This document shows positions 1 to 12,539 of a stretch of DNA of 64,000 bases, piece after piece. The position numbers and the translations under genes were made by a program. A model generated the notes under the pieces. The model made no database searches. It saw nothing but the letters and a program-made list of their open reading frames with translations, and was not told the DNA's origin. The stretch is from Diabrotica undecimpunctata (Eukaryota; Arthropoda; Insecta; Coleoptera; Chrysomelidae), in assembly GCF_040954645.1 (NCBI RefSeq), contig NC_092813.1, forward strand, positions 18,359,235-18,423,234, read 5' to 3'. Each line of letters begins with the position of its first letter. The first letter of the stretch is position 1.

Positions 1-599
1 ATATCAGTTATCTCGGCTCTTTGTGTAGTGTCTTTTTCATTTTCGAGAAAAATAAAATCTTCTATCCCAAGATAAACTTAAAAATATTACATGGAAATTA
101 AACGGTTTTGTGTTTTGCACTTCTTCTCTTTTTTTTCTTTTCATATAGACTTGACCCTGTCTGTTTTTCAATGTGTCTCCAGTAAGTTGTTATTCTATCG
201 TTTTTGTGGTCTCTTTAGTGCTCGTCTTCCTATTCAGGACCGTCTCTTACCTTCTTTACTACCCTATTTGTTGTCATTCGGCTTATATAATCGTTTCATA
301 CTACTTTTCTATTTCTTACCTAGTTCTGCTTGAATATTAGAAATTATTATGATGAAGTATTAGGTGGCTTAATTGAAGTGGTGTTAGAACTAGTGCATAA
401 CGTTATTGTTTCTTGTTTCTCAAAAAACCTCTCTGATTTTTTATAAACTTATTTTAGGCATTTTCTTATTATTTCGTCATTAATAATATTAAATAAAACA
501 AGTTTCAATTTGACCTTCTTCCTAAATTAAAATTCTGGCCCTATAGATGCTTACAGACAGCTGGTAAATGGTATTCTAGAAAAAACCTTCAGTTAGTAG

Positions 600-667
600 C
601 CAGTCGCCGGCGCTCGGTCCACAGCGACATTCGACGCCTAAATGTTTCAATAGAAACCTAAGACTGG
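600..667 (+). other. GC-rich satellite core, possible three-way junction fold
   Basis: This is the only GC-rich part of the monomer and it recurs in nearly every unit. By eye it pairs as an outer stem CCAGTC (600-605) with GACTGG (662-667), enclosing two hairpins. The first pairs GGCG and TCG (609-616, one bulged C) with CGACGCC (632-638). The second pairs GTTTC (644-648) with GAAAC (653-657) around a four-base loop. Among monomers the second loop is AATA or ATTA while its stem is almost always kept. Some units break a pair: at 4764 in hairpin 1, at 3411 in hairpin 2, and the outermost pair near 5503, 14,497 and 18,236. The fold is a hand drawing with no energy calculation. Whether the core is transcribed, binds a protein or is only a homogenised sequence is unknown. 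Confidence 0.4.
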
Positions 668-3600
668 TAAACACTGAATCTTTCTTTTGGAATATCAGTT
701 ATCTCGGCTCTTTGTGTAGTGTCTTTTTCATTTACGAGAAAAATAAAATCTTCTATCCCAAGATAAACTTAAAAATATTACATGGAAATTAAACGGTTTT
801 GTGTTTTGCACTTCTTCTCTTTTTTTTTTCTTTTCATATAGACCTGACCCTGTCTGTTTTTCAATGTGCCTCCAGTAAGTTGTTATTCTATCGCCTTTGT
901 GGTCTCTCTAGTGCTCGTCTTCCTATTGAGGACCGTCTCTTGCCTTCTTTACTACCCTTTTTGTTGTCATTTGGCTTATATAATCGTTTCATACTACTCT
1001 TCTATTTCTTACCTAGTTATGCTTGACTATTAGAAATTATTATGATGAAGTATTAGGTGGTTTAATTGAAGTGGTGTTAGAACTAGTGCATAACGATATT
1101 GTTTCTTGTTTCTTAAAAAACCTCTCTGATTTTGTATAAACTTATTTTAGGCATTTTCTTATTATTTCGTCATTAATAATATTAAATAAAACAAGTTTCA
1201 ATTTGACCTTCTTCCTAAATTAAAAATCTGGCCCTATAGATGCTTACAGACAGCTGGTAAATGGTATTCTAGAAAAAACCTTCAGTTAGTAGCCAGTCGC
1301 CGGCGCTCGGTCCACAGCGACATTCGACGCCTAAATGTTTCAATAGAAACCTAAGACTGGTAAACACTGAATCTTTCTTTTGGAATATCAGTTATCTCGG
1401 CTCTTTGTGTAGTGTCTTTTTCATTTTCGAGAAACATAAAATCTTCTATCCCAAGATAAACTTAAAAATATTACATGGAAATTAAACGGTTTTGTGTTTT
1501 ATACTTCTTCTCTTTTTTTTCTTTTCATATAGACTTGACCCTGTCTGTTTTTCAATGTGTCTCCAGTAAGTTGTTATTCTATCGTTTTTGTGGTCTCTTT
1601 AGTGCTCGTCTTCCTATTGAGGACCGTCTCTTACCTCCTTTACTACCCTATTTGTTGTCATTCGGCTTATATAATCGTTTCATACTACTCTTCTATTTCT
1701 TACCTAGTTATGCTTGAATATTAGAAATTATTATGATGAAGTATTAGGTGGCTTAATTGAAGTGGTGTTAGAACTAGTGCATAACGTTATTGTTTCTTGT
1801 TTCTCAAAAAACCTCTCTGATTTTGTATAAACTTATTTTAGGCATTTTCTTATTATTTCGTCATTAATAATATTAAATAAAACAAGTTTCAATTTGACCT
1901 TCTTCCTAAATTAAAATTCTGGCCCTATAGATGCTTACAGACAGCTGGTAAATGGTATTCTAGAAAAAACCTTCAGTTAGTAGCCAGTCGCCGGCGCTCG
2001 GTCCACAGCGACATTCGACGCCTAAATGTTTCAATAGAAACCTAAGACTGGTAAACACTGAATCTTTCTTTTGGAATATCAGTTATCTCGGCTCTTTGTG
2101 TAGTGTCTTTTTCATTTTCGAGAAAAATAAAATCTTCTATCCCAAGATAAACTTAAAAATATTACATGGAAATTAAACGGTTTTGTGTTTTGCACTTCTT
2201 CTCTTTTTTTTCTTTTCATATAGACTTGACCCTGTCTGTTTTTCAATGTGTCTCCAGTAAGTTGTTATTCTATCGTTTTTGTGGTCTCTTTAGTGCTCGT
2301 CTTCCTATTCAGGACCGTCTCTTACCTTCTTTACTACCCTATTTGTTGTCATTCGGCTTATATAATCGTTTCATACTACTCTTCTATTTCTTACCTAGTT
2401 CTGCTTGAATATTAAAAATTATTATGATGAAGTATTAGGTGGCTTAATTGAAGTGGTGTTAAAACTAGTGCATAACGTTATTGTTTCTTGTTTCTCAAAA
2501 AACCTCTCTGATTTTTTATAAACTTATTTTAGGCATTTTCTTATTATTTCGTCATTAATAATATTAAATAAAACAAGTTTCAATTTGACCTTCTTCCTAA
2601 ATTAAAATTCTGGCCCTATAGATGCTTACAGACAGCTGGTAAATGGTATTCTAGAAAAAACCTTCAGTTAGTAGCCAGTCGCCGGCGCTCGGTCCACAGC
2701 GACATTCGACGCCAAAATGTTTCAATAGAAACCTAAGACTGGTAAACACTGAATCTTTCTTTTGGAATATCAGTTATCTCGGCTCTTTGTGTAGTGTATT
2801 TTTCAGTTTCGAGAAAAATAAAATCTTCTATCTCAAGATAAACTTAAAAATATTACATGGAAATTAAACGGTTTTGTGTTTTGCACTTCTTCTCTTTTTT
2901 TTTCTTTTCATATGGACCTGACCCTGTCTGATTTTCAATGTGCGTCCAGTAAGTTGTTATTCTATCGTTTTTGTGGTCTCTCTAGTGCTCGTCTTCCTAT
3001 TGAGGACCGTCTCTTGCCTTCTTTACTACCCTATTTGTTGTCATTCGGCTTATATAATCGTTTCATACTACTCTTCTATTTCTTACCTAGTTATGCTTGA
3101 ATATTAGTAATTATTATGATGAAGTATTAGGTGGTTTAATTGAAGTGGTGTTAGAACTAGTGCATAACGATATTGTTTCTTGTTTCTCAAAAAACCTCTC
3201 TGATTTTGTATAAACTTATTTTAGGCATTTTCTTATTATTTCGTCTTTAATAATATTAAATAAAACAAGTTTCAATTTGACCTTCTTCCTAAATTAAAAA
3301 TCTGGCCCTATAGATGCTTACAGACAGCTGGTAAATGGTATTCTAGAAAAAACCTTCAGTTAGTAGCCAGTCGCCGGCGCTCGGTTCACAGCGACATTCG
3401 ACGCCTAAATATTTCAATAGAAACCTAAGACTGGTAAACACTGAATCTTTCTTTTGGAATATCAGTTATCTCGGCTCTTTGTGTAGTGTCTTTTTAAGTT
3501 TCGAGAAAAATAAAATCTTCTATCTCAAGATAAACTTAAAAATATTACATGGAAATTAAACGGTTTTGTGTTTTATACTTCTTCTCTTTTTTTTCTTTTC

Positions 3601-5621
3601 ATATAGACTTGACCCTGTCTGTTTTTCAATGTGTCTCCAGTAAGTTGTTATTCTATCGTTTTTGTGGTCTCTTTAGTGCTCGTCTTCCTATTGAGGAAAG
3701 TCTCTTACCTCCTTTACTACCCTATTTGTTGTCATTCGGCTTATATAATCGTTTCATACTACTCTTCTATTTCTTACCTAGTTATGCTTGAATATTAGAA
3801 ATTATTATGATGAAGTATTAGGTGGTTTAATTGAAGTGGTGTTAGAACTAGTGCATAATGATATTGTTTCCTGTTTCTCAAAAAACCTCTCTGATTTTGT
3901 ATAAACTTATTTTAGGCATTTTCTTATTATTTCGTCATTAATAATATTAAATAAAACAAGTTTCAATTTGACCTTCTTCCTAAATTAAAAATCTGGCCCT
4001 ATAGATGCTTACAGACAGCTGGTAAATGGTATTCTAGAAAAAACCTTCAGTTAGTAGCCAGTCGCCGGCGCTCGGTCCACAGCGACATTCGACGCCTAAA
4101 TGTTTCAATAGAAACCTAAGACTGGTAAACACTGAATCTTTCTTTTGGAATATCAGTTATCTCGGCTCTTTGTGTAGTGTCTTTTTCATTTTCGAGAAAT
4201 ATAAAATCTTCTATCCCAAGATAAACTTAAAAATATTACATGGAAATTAAACGGTTTTGTGTTTTGCACTTCTTCTCTTTTTTTTCTTTTCATATAGACC
4301 TGACCCTGTCTGTTTTTCAATGTGCCTCCAGTAAGTTGTTATTCTATCGTTTTTGTGGTCTCTCTAGTGCTCGTCTTCCTATTGAGGACCGTCTCTTGCC
4401 TTCTTTACTACCCTGTTTGTTGTCATTAGGCTTATATAATCGTTTCATACTACTCTTCTATTTCTTACCTAGTTATGCTTGAATATTAGAAATTATTATG
4501 ATGAAGTATTAGGTGGTTTAATTGAAGTGGTGTTAGAACTAGTGCATAACGATATTGTTTCTTGTTTCTCAAAAAACCTCTCTGATTTTGTATAAACTTA
4601 TTTTAGGCATTTTCTTATTATTTCGTCATTAATATTATTAAATAAAACAAGTTTCAATTTGACCTTCTTCCTAAATTAAAAATCTGGCCCTATAGATGCT
4701 TACAGACAGCTGGTAAATGGTATTCTAGAAAAAACCTTCAGTTAGTAGCCAGTCGCCGGCGCTCCGTCCACAGCGACATTCGACGCCTAAATGTTTCAAT
4801 AGAAACCTAAGACTGGTAAACACTGAATCTTTCTTTTGGAATATCAGTTATCTCGGCTCTTTGTGTAGTGTCTTTTTCATTTTCGAGAAAAATAAAATCT
4901 TCTTTCCCAAGATAAACTTAAAAATATTACATGGAAATTAAACGGTTTTGTGTTTTGCACTTCTTCTCTTTTTTTTCTTTTCATATGAACTTGACCCTGT
5001 CTGTTTTTCAATGTGTCTCCAGTAAGTTGTTATTCTATCGTTTTTGTGGTCTCTTTAGTGCTCGTCTTCCTATTGAGGACCGTCTCTTACCTCCTTTACT
5101 ACCCTATTTGTTGTCATTCGGCTTATATAATCGTTTCATACTACTCTTCTATTTCTTACCTAGTTATGCTTGAATATTAGAAATTATTATGATGAAGTAT
5201 TAGGTGGCTTAATTGAAGTGGTGTTAGAACTAGTGCATAACGTTATTGTTTCTTGTTTCTCAAAAAACCTCTCTGATTTTGTATAAACTTATTTTAGGCA
5301 TTTTCTTATTATTTCGTCATTAATAATATTAAATAAAACAAGTTTCAATTTGACCTTCTTCCTAAATTAAAATTCTGGCCCTATAGATGCTTACAGACAG
5401 CTGGTAAATGGTATTCTAGAAAAAACCTTCAGTTAGTAGCCAGTCGCCGGCGCTCGGTCCACAGCGACATTCGACGCCTAAATGTTTCATTAGAAACCTA
5501 AGACTGATAAACACTGAATCTTTCTTTTGGAATATCAGTTATCTCGGCTCTTTGTGTAGTGTCTTTTTCATTTTCGAGAAAAATAAAATCTTCTATCCCA
5601 AGATAAACTTAAAAATATTAC

Positions 5622-8600
5622 ATGGAAATTAAACGGTTTTGTGTTTTGCACTTCTTCTCTTTTTTTTCTTTTCATATAGACTTGACCCTGTCTGTTTTTC
5701 AATGTGTCTCCAGTAATTTGTTATTCTATCGTTTTTGTGGTCTCTTTAGTGCTCGTCTTCCTATTGAGGACCGTCTCTTACCTTCTTTACTACCCTATTT
5801 GTTGTCATTCGGCTTATATAATCGTTTCATACTACTGTTCTATTTCTTACCTAGTTATGCTTGAATATTAGAAATTATTATGATGAAGTATTAGGTGGCT
5901 TAATTGAAGTGGTGTTAGAACTAGTGCATAACGTTATTGTTTCTTGTTTCTCAAAAAACCTCTCTGATTTTGTATAAACTTATTTTAGGCATTTTCTTAT
6001 TATTTCGTCATTAATAATATTAAATAAAACAAGTTTCAATTTGACCTTCTTCCTAAATTAAAAATCTGGCCCTATAGATGCTTACAGACAGCTGGTAAAT
6101 GGTATTCTAGAAAAAACCTTCAGTTAGTAGCCAGTCGCCGGCGCTCGGTCCACAGCGACATTCGACGCCTAAATGTTTCAATAGAAACCTAAGACTGGTA
6201 AACACTGAATCTTTCTTTTGGAATGTCAGTTATCTCGGCTCTTTGTGTAGTGTCTTTTTCATTTTCGAGAAACATAAAATCTTCTATCCCAAGATAAACT
6301 TAAAAATATTACATGGAAATTAAACGGTTTGGTGTTTTATACTTCTTCTCTTTTTTTTCTTTTCATATAGACTTGACCCTGTCTGTTTTTCAGTGTGTCT
6401 CCAGTAAGTTGTTATTCTATCGTTTTTGTGGTCTCTTTAGTGCTCGTCTTCCTATTGAGGACCGTCTCTTACCTCCTTTACTACCCTATTTGTTGTCATT
6501 CGGCTTATATAATCGTTTCATACTACTCTTCTATTTCTTACCTAGTTATGCTTGAATATTAGAAATTATTATGATGAAGTATTAGGTGGCTTAATTGAGG
6601 TGGTGTTAGAACTAGTGCATAACGTTATTGTTTCTTGTTTCTCAAAAAACCTCTCTGATTTTGTATAAACTTATTTTAGGCATTTTCTTATTATTTCGTC
6701 ATTAATAATATTAAATAAAACAAGTTTCAATTTGACCTTCTTCCTAAATTAAAATTCTGGCCCTATAGATGCTTACAGACAGCTGGTAAATGGTATTCTA
6801 GAAAAAACCTTCAGTTAGTAGCCAGTCGCCGGCGCTCGGTCCACAGCGACATTCGACGCCTAAATGTTTCATTAGAAACCTAAGACTGATAAACACTGAA
6901 TCTTTCTTTTGGAATATCAGTTATCTCGGCTCTTTGTGTAGTGTCTTTTTCATTTTCGAGAAAAATAAAATCTTCTATCTCAAGATAAACTTAAAAATAT
7001 TACATGGGAATTAAACGGTTTTGTGTTTTGCACTTCTTCTCTTTTTTTTTTCTTTTCATATAGACCTGACCCTGTCTGATTTTCAATGTGCGTCCAGTAA
7101 GTTGTTATTCTATCGTTTTTGTGGTATCTCTAGTGCTCGTCTTCCTATTGAGGACCGTCTCTTGCCTTCTTTACTACCCTATTTGTTGTCATTCGGCTTA
7201 TATAATCGTTTCATACTACTCTTCTATTTCTTACCTAGTTATGCTTGAATATTAGTAATTATTATGATGAAGTATTAGGTGGTTTAATTGAAGTGGTGTT
7301 AGAACTAGTGCATAACGATATTGTTTCTTGTTTCTCAAAAAACCTCTCTGATTTTGTATAAACTTATTTTAGGCATTTTCTTATTATTTCGTCTTTAATA
7401 ATATTAAATAAAACAAGTTTCAATTTGACCTTCTTCCTAAATTAAAAATCTGGCCCTATAGATGCTTACAGAGAGCTGGTAAATGGTATTCTAGAAAAAA
7501 CCTTCAGTTAGTAGCCAGTCGCCGGCGCTCGGTCCACAGCGACATTCGACGCCTAAATGTTTCAATAGAAACCTAAGACTGGTAAACACTGAATCTTTCT
7601 TTTGGAATGTCAGTTATCTCGGCTCTTTGTGTAGTGTCTTTTTCATTTTCGAGAAACATAAAATCTTCTATCCCAAGATAAACTTAAAAATATTACATGG
7701 AAATTAAACGGTTTTGTGTTTTGCACTTCTTCTCTTTTTTTTCTTTTCATATAGACTTGACCCTGTCTGTTTTTCAATGTGTCTCCAGTAAGTTGTTATT
7801 CTATCGTTTTTGTGGTCTCTTTAGTGCTCGTCTTCCTATTGAGGACCGTCTCTTACCTTCTTTACTACCCTATTTGTTGTCATTCGGCTTATATAATCGT
7901 TTCATACTACTCTTCTATTTCTTACCTAGTTCTGCTTGAATATTAGAAATTATTATGATGAAGTATTAGGTGGCTTAATTGAAGTGGTGTTAGAACTAGT
8001 GCATAACGTTATTGTTTCTTGTTTCTCAAAAAACCTCTCTGATTTTGTATAAACTTATTTTAGGCATTTTCTTATTATTTCGTCATTAATAATATTAAAT
8101 AAAACAAGTTTCAATTTGACCTTCTTCCTAAATTAAAATTCTGGCCCTATAGATGCTTACAGACAGCTGGTAAATGGTATTCTAGTAAAAACCTTCAGTT
8201 AGTAGCCAGTCGCCGGCGCTCGGTCCACAGCGACATTCGACGCCTAAATGTTTCAATAGAAACCTAAGACTGGTAAACACTGAATCTTTCTTTTGGAATA
8301 TCAGTTATCTCGGCTCTTTGTGTAGTGTCTTTTTCAGTTTCGAGAAAAATAAAATCTTCTATCTCAAGATAAACTTAAAAATATTACATGGAAATTAAAC
8401 GGTTTTGTGTTTTGCACTTCTTCCCTTTTTTTTTTCTTTTCATATAGACCTGACCCTGTCTGATTTTCAATGTGCGTCCAGTAAGTTGTTATTCTATCGT
8501 TTTTGTGGTCTCTCTAGTGCTCGTCTTCCTATTGAGGACCGTCTCTTACCTCCTTTACTACCCTATTTGTTGTCATTCGGCTTATATAATCGTTTCATAC

Positions 8601-9080
8601 TACTCTTCTATTTCTTACCTAGTTATGCTTGAATATTAGAAATTATTATGATGAAGTATTAGGTGGCTTAATTGAAGTGGTGTTAGAACTAGTGCATAAC
8701 GTTATTGTTTCTTGTTTCTCAAAAAACCTCTCTGATTTTGTATAAACTTATTTTAGGCATTTTCTTATTATTTCGTCATTAATAATATTAAATAAAACAA
8801 GTTTCAATTTGACCTTCTTCCTAAATTAAAATTCTGGCCCTATAGATGCTTACAGACAGCTGGTAAATGGTATTCTAGAAAAAACCTTCAGTTAGTAGCC
8901 AGTCGCCGGCGCTCGGTCCACAGCGACATTCGACGCCTAAATGTTTCATTAGAAACCTAAGACTGATAAACACTGAATCTTTCTTTTGGAATATCAGTTA
9001 TCTCGGCTCTTTGTGTAGTGTCTTTTTCATTTTCGAGAAAAATAAAATCTTCTATCCCAAGATAAACTTAAAAATATTAC
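5622..9080. repeat. Five-monomer higher-order block, copy 1
   Basis: Five consecutive monomers here match the next five (9081-12,539) one for one, at an offset of 3459 bp. Shared private variants include TAATTTGT in place of TAAGTTGT and CTACTGTTC in the first unit, GGTTTGGTGTTTTATAC in the second, GTGGTATCTC in the third, TAGTTCTGC and CTAGTAAAAACC in the fourth, and TTCTTCCC in the fifth. Edges are approximate because flanking monomers are also similar. Confidence 0.85.
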
Positions 9081-12000
9081 ATGGAAATTAAACGGTTTTG
9101 TGTTTTGCACTTCTTCTCTTTTTTTTCTTTTCATATAGACTTGACCCTGTCTGTTTTTCAATGTGTCTCCAGTAATTTGTTATTCTATCGTTTTTGTGGT
9201 CTCTTTAGTGCTCGTCTTCCTATTGAGGACCGTCTCTTACCTTCTTTACTACCCTATTTGTTGTCATTCGGCTTATATAATCGTTTCATACTACTGTTCT
9301 ATTTCTTACCTAGTTATGCTTGAATATTAGAAATTATTATGATGAAGTATTAGGTGGCTTAATTGAAGTGGTGTTAGAACTAGTGCATAACGTTATTGTT
9401 TCTTGTTTCTCAAAAAACCTCTCTGATTTTGTATAAACTTATTTTAGGCATTTTCTTATTATTTCGTCATTAATAATATTAAATAAAACAAGTTTCAATT
9501 TGACCTTCTTCCTAAATTAAAAATCTGGCCCTATAGATGCTTACAGACAGCTGGTAAATGGTATTCTAGAAAAAACCTTCAGTTAGTAGCCAGTCGCCGG
9601 CGCTCGGTCCACAGCGACATTCGACGCCTAAATGTTTCAATAGAAACCTAAGACTGGTAAACACTGAATCTTTCTTTTGGAATGTCAGTTATCTCGGCTC
9701 TTTGTGTAGTGTCTTTTTCATTTTCGAGAAACATAAAATCTTCTATCCCAAGATAAACTTAAAAATATTACATGGAAATTAAACGGTTTGGTGTTTTATA
9801 CTTCTTCTCTTTTTTTTCTTTTCATATAGACTTGACCCTGTCTGTTTTTCAGTGTGTCTCCAGTAAGTTGTTATTCTATCGTTTTTGTGGTCTCTTTAGT
9901 GCTCGTCTTCCTATTGAGGACCGTCTCTTACCTCCTTTACTACCCTATTTGTTGTCATTCGGCTTATATAATCGTTTCATACTACTCTTCTATTTCTTAC
10001 CTAGTTATGCTTGAATATTAGAAATTATTATGATGAAGTATTAGGTGGCTTAATTGAGGTGGTGTTAGAACTAGTGCATAACGTTATTGTTTCTTGTTTC
10101 TCAAAAAACCTCTCTGATTTTGTATAAACTTATTTTAGGCATTTTCTTATTATTTCGTCATTAATAATATTAAATAAAACAAGTTTCAATTTGACCTTCT
10201 TCCTAAATTAAAATTCTGGCCCTATAGATGCTTACAGACAGCTGGTAAATGGTATTCTAGAAAAAACCTTCAGTTAGTAGCCAGTCGCCGGCGCTCGGTC
10301 CACAGCGACATTCGACGCCTAAATGTTTCATTAGAAACCTAAGACTGATAAACACTGAATCTTTCTTTTGGAATATCAGTTATCTCGGCTCTTTGTGTAG
10401 TGTCTTTTTCATTTTCGAGAAAAATAAAATCTTCTATCTCAAGATAAACTTAAAAATATTACATGGGAATTAAACGGTTTTGTGTTTTGCACTTCTTCTC
10501 TTTTTTTTTTCTTTTCATATAGACCTGACCCTGTCTGATTTTCAATGTGCGTCCAGTAAGTTGTTATTCTATCGTTTTTGTGGTATCTCTAGTGCTCGTC
10601 TTCCTATTGAGGACCGTCTCTTGCCTTCTTTACTACCCTATTTGTTGTCATTCGGCTTATATAATCGTTTCATACTACTCTTCTATTTCTTACCTAGTTA
10701 TGCTTGAATATTAGTAATTATTATGATGAAGTATTAGGTGGTTTAATTGAAGTGGTGTTAGAACTAGTGCATAACGATATTGTTTCTTGTTTCTCAAAAA
10801 ACCTCTCTGATTTTGTATAAACTTATTTTAGGCATTTTCTTATTATTTCGTCTTTAATAATATTAAATAAAACAAGTTTCAATTTGACCTTCTTCCTAAA
10901 TTAAAAATCTGGCCCTATAGATGCTTACAGAGAGCTGGTAAATGGTATTCTAGAAAAAACCTTCAGTTAGTAGCCAGTCGCCGGCGCTCGGTCCACAGCG
11001 ACATTCGACGCCTAAATGTTTCAATAGAAACCTAAGACTGGTAAACACTGAATCTTTCTTTTGGAATGTCAGTTATCTCGGCTCTTTGTGTAGTGTCTTT
11101 TTCATTTTCGAGAAACATAAAATCTTCTATCCCAAGATAAACTTAAAAATATTACATGGAAATTAAACGGTTTTGTGTTTTGCACTTCTTCTCTTTTTTT
11201 TCTTTTCATATAGACTTGACCCTGTCTGTTTTTCAATGTGTCTCCAGTAAGTTGTTATTCTATCGTTTTTGTGGTCTCTTTAGTGCTCGTCTTCCTATTG
11301 AGGACCGTCTCTTACCTTCTTTACTACCCTATTTGTTGTCATTCGGCTTATATAATCGTTTCATACTACTCTTCTATTTCTTACCTAGTTCTGCTTGAAT
11401 ATTAGAAATTATTATGATGAAGTATTAGGTGGCTTAATTGAAGTGGTGTTAGAACTAGTGCATAACGTTATTGTTTCTTGTTTCTCAAAAAACCTCTCTG
11501 ATTTTGTATAAACTTATTTTAGGCATTTTCTTATTATTTCGTCATTAATAATATTAAATAAAACAAGTTTCAATTTGACCTTCTTCCTAAATTAAAATTC
11601 TGGCCCTATAGATGCTTACAGACAGCTGGTAAATGGTATTCTAGTAAAAACCTTCAGTTAGTAGCCAGTCGCCGGCGCTCGGTCCACAGCGACATTCGAC
11701 GCCTAAATGTTTCAATAGAAACCTAAGACTGGTAAACACTGAATCTTTCTTTTGGAATATCAGTTATCTCGGCTCTTTGTGTAGTGTCTTTTTCAGTTTC
11801 GAGAAAAATAAAATCTTCTATCTCAAGATAAACTTAAAAATATTACATGGAAATTAAACGGTTTTGTGTTTTGCACTTCTTCCCTTTTTTTTTTCTTTTC
11901 ATATAGACCTGACCCTGTCTGATTTTCAATGTGCGTCCAGTAAGTTGTTATTCTATCGTTTTTGTGGTCTCTCTAGTGCTCGTCTTCCTATTGAGGACCG

Positions 12001-12539
12001 TCTCTTACCTCCTTTACTACCCTATTTGTTGTCATTCGGCTTATATAATCGTTTCATACTACTCTTCTATTTCTTACCTAGTTATGCTTGAATATTAGAA
12101 ATTATTATGATGAAGTATTAGGTGGCTTAATTGAAGTGGTGTTAGAACTAGTGCATAACGTTATTGTTTCTTGTTTCTCAAAAAACCTCTCTGATTTTGT
12201 ATAAACTTATTTTAGGCATTTTCTTATTATTTCGTCATTAATAATATTAAATAAAACAAGTTTCAATTTGACCTTCTTCCTAAATTAAAATTCTGGCCCT
12301 ATAGATGCTTACAGACAGCTGGTAAATGTATTCTAGAAAAAACCTTCAGTAAGTAGCCAGTCGCCGGCGCTCGGTCCACAGCGACATTCGACGCCTAAAT
12401 GTTTCAATAGAAACCTAAGACTGGTAAACACTGAATCTTTTTCTTTGGAATATCAGTTATCTCGGCTCTTTGTGTAGTGTCTTTTTCAGTTTCGAGAAAA
12501 ATAAAATCTTCTATCTCAAGATAAACTTAAAAATATTAC
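9081..12539. repeat. Five-monomer higher-order block, copy 2
   Basis: This is the tandem partner of the block at 5622-9080 and has the same order of monomer variants. Its last monomer also begins the larger duplicated block (about 11.8-21.6 kb), so the two duplication events overlap. One private change near its end, AAATGTATTC (one G lost) at about 12,327, is also present at about 25,068 but not in copy 1. It therefore arose after the five-unit duplication and before the larger one. Confidence 0.85.

Noticed and set aside
609..645. CENP-B box-like site in the GC core
   Set aside because: TTCGACGCC lacks the essential A and CGGG positions of the consensus.
600..720. Hammerhead ribozyme in the satellite
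   Set aside because: The required CTGANGA and GAAA core arrangement was not found on either strand around the stems.
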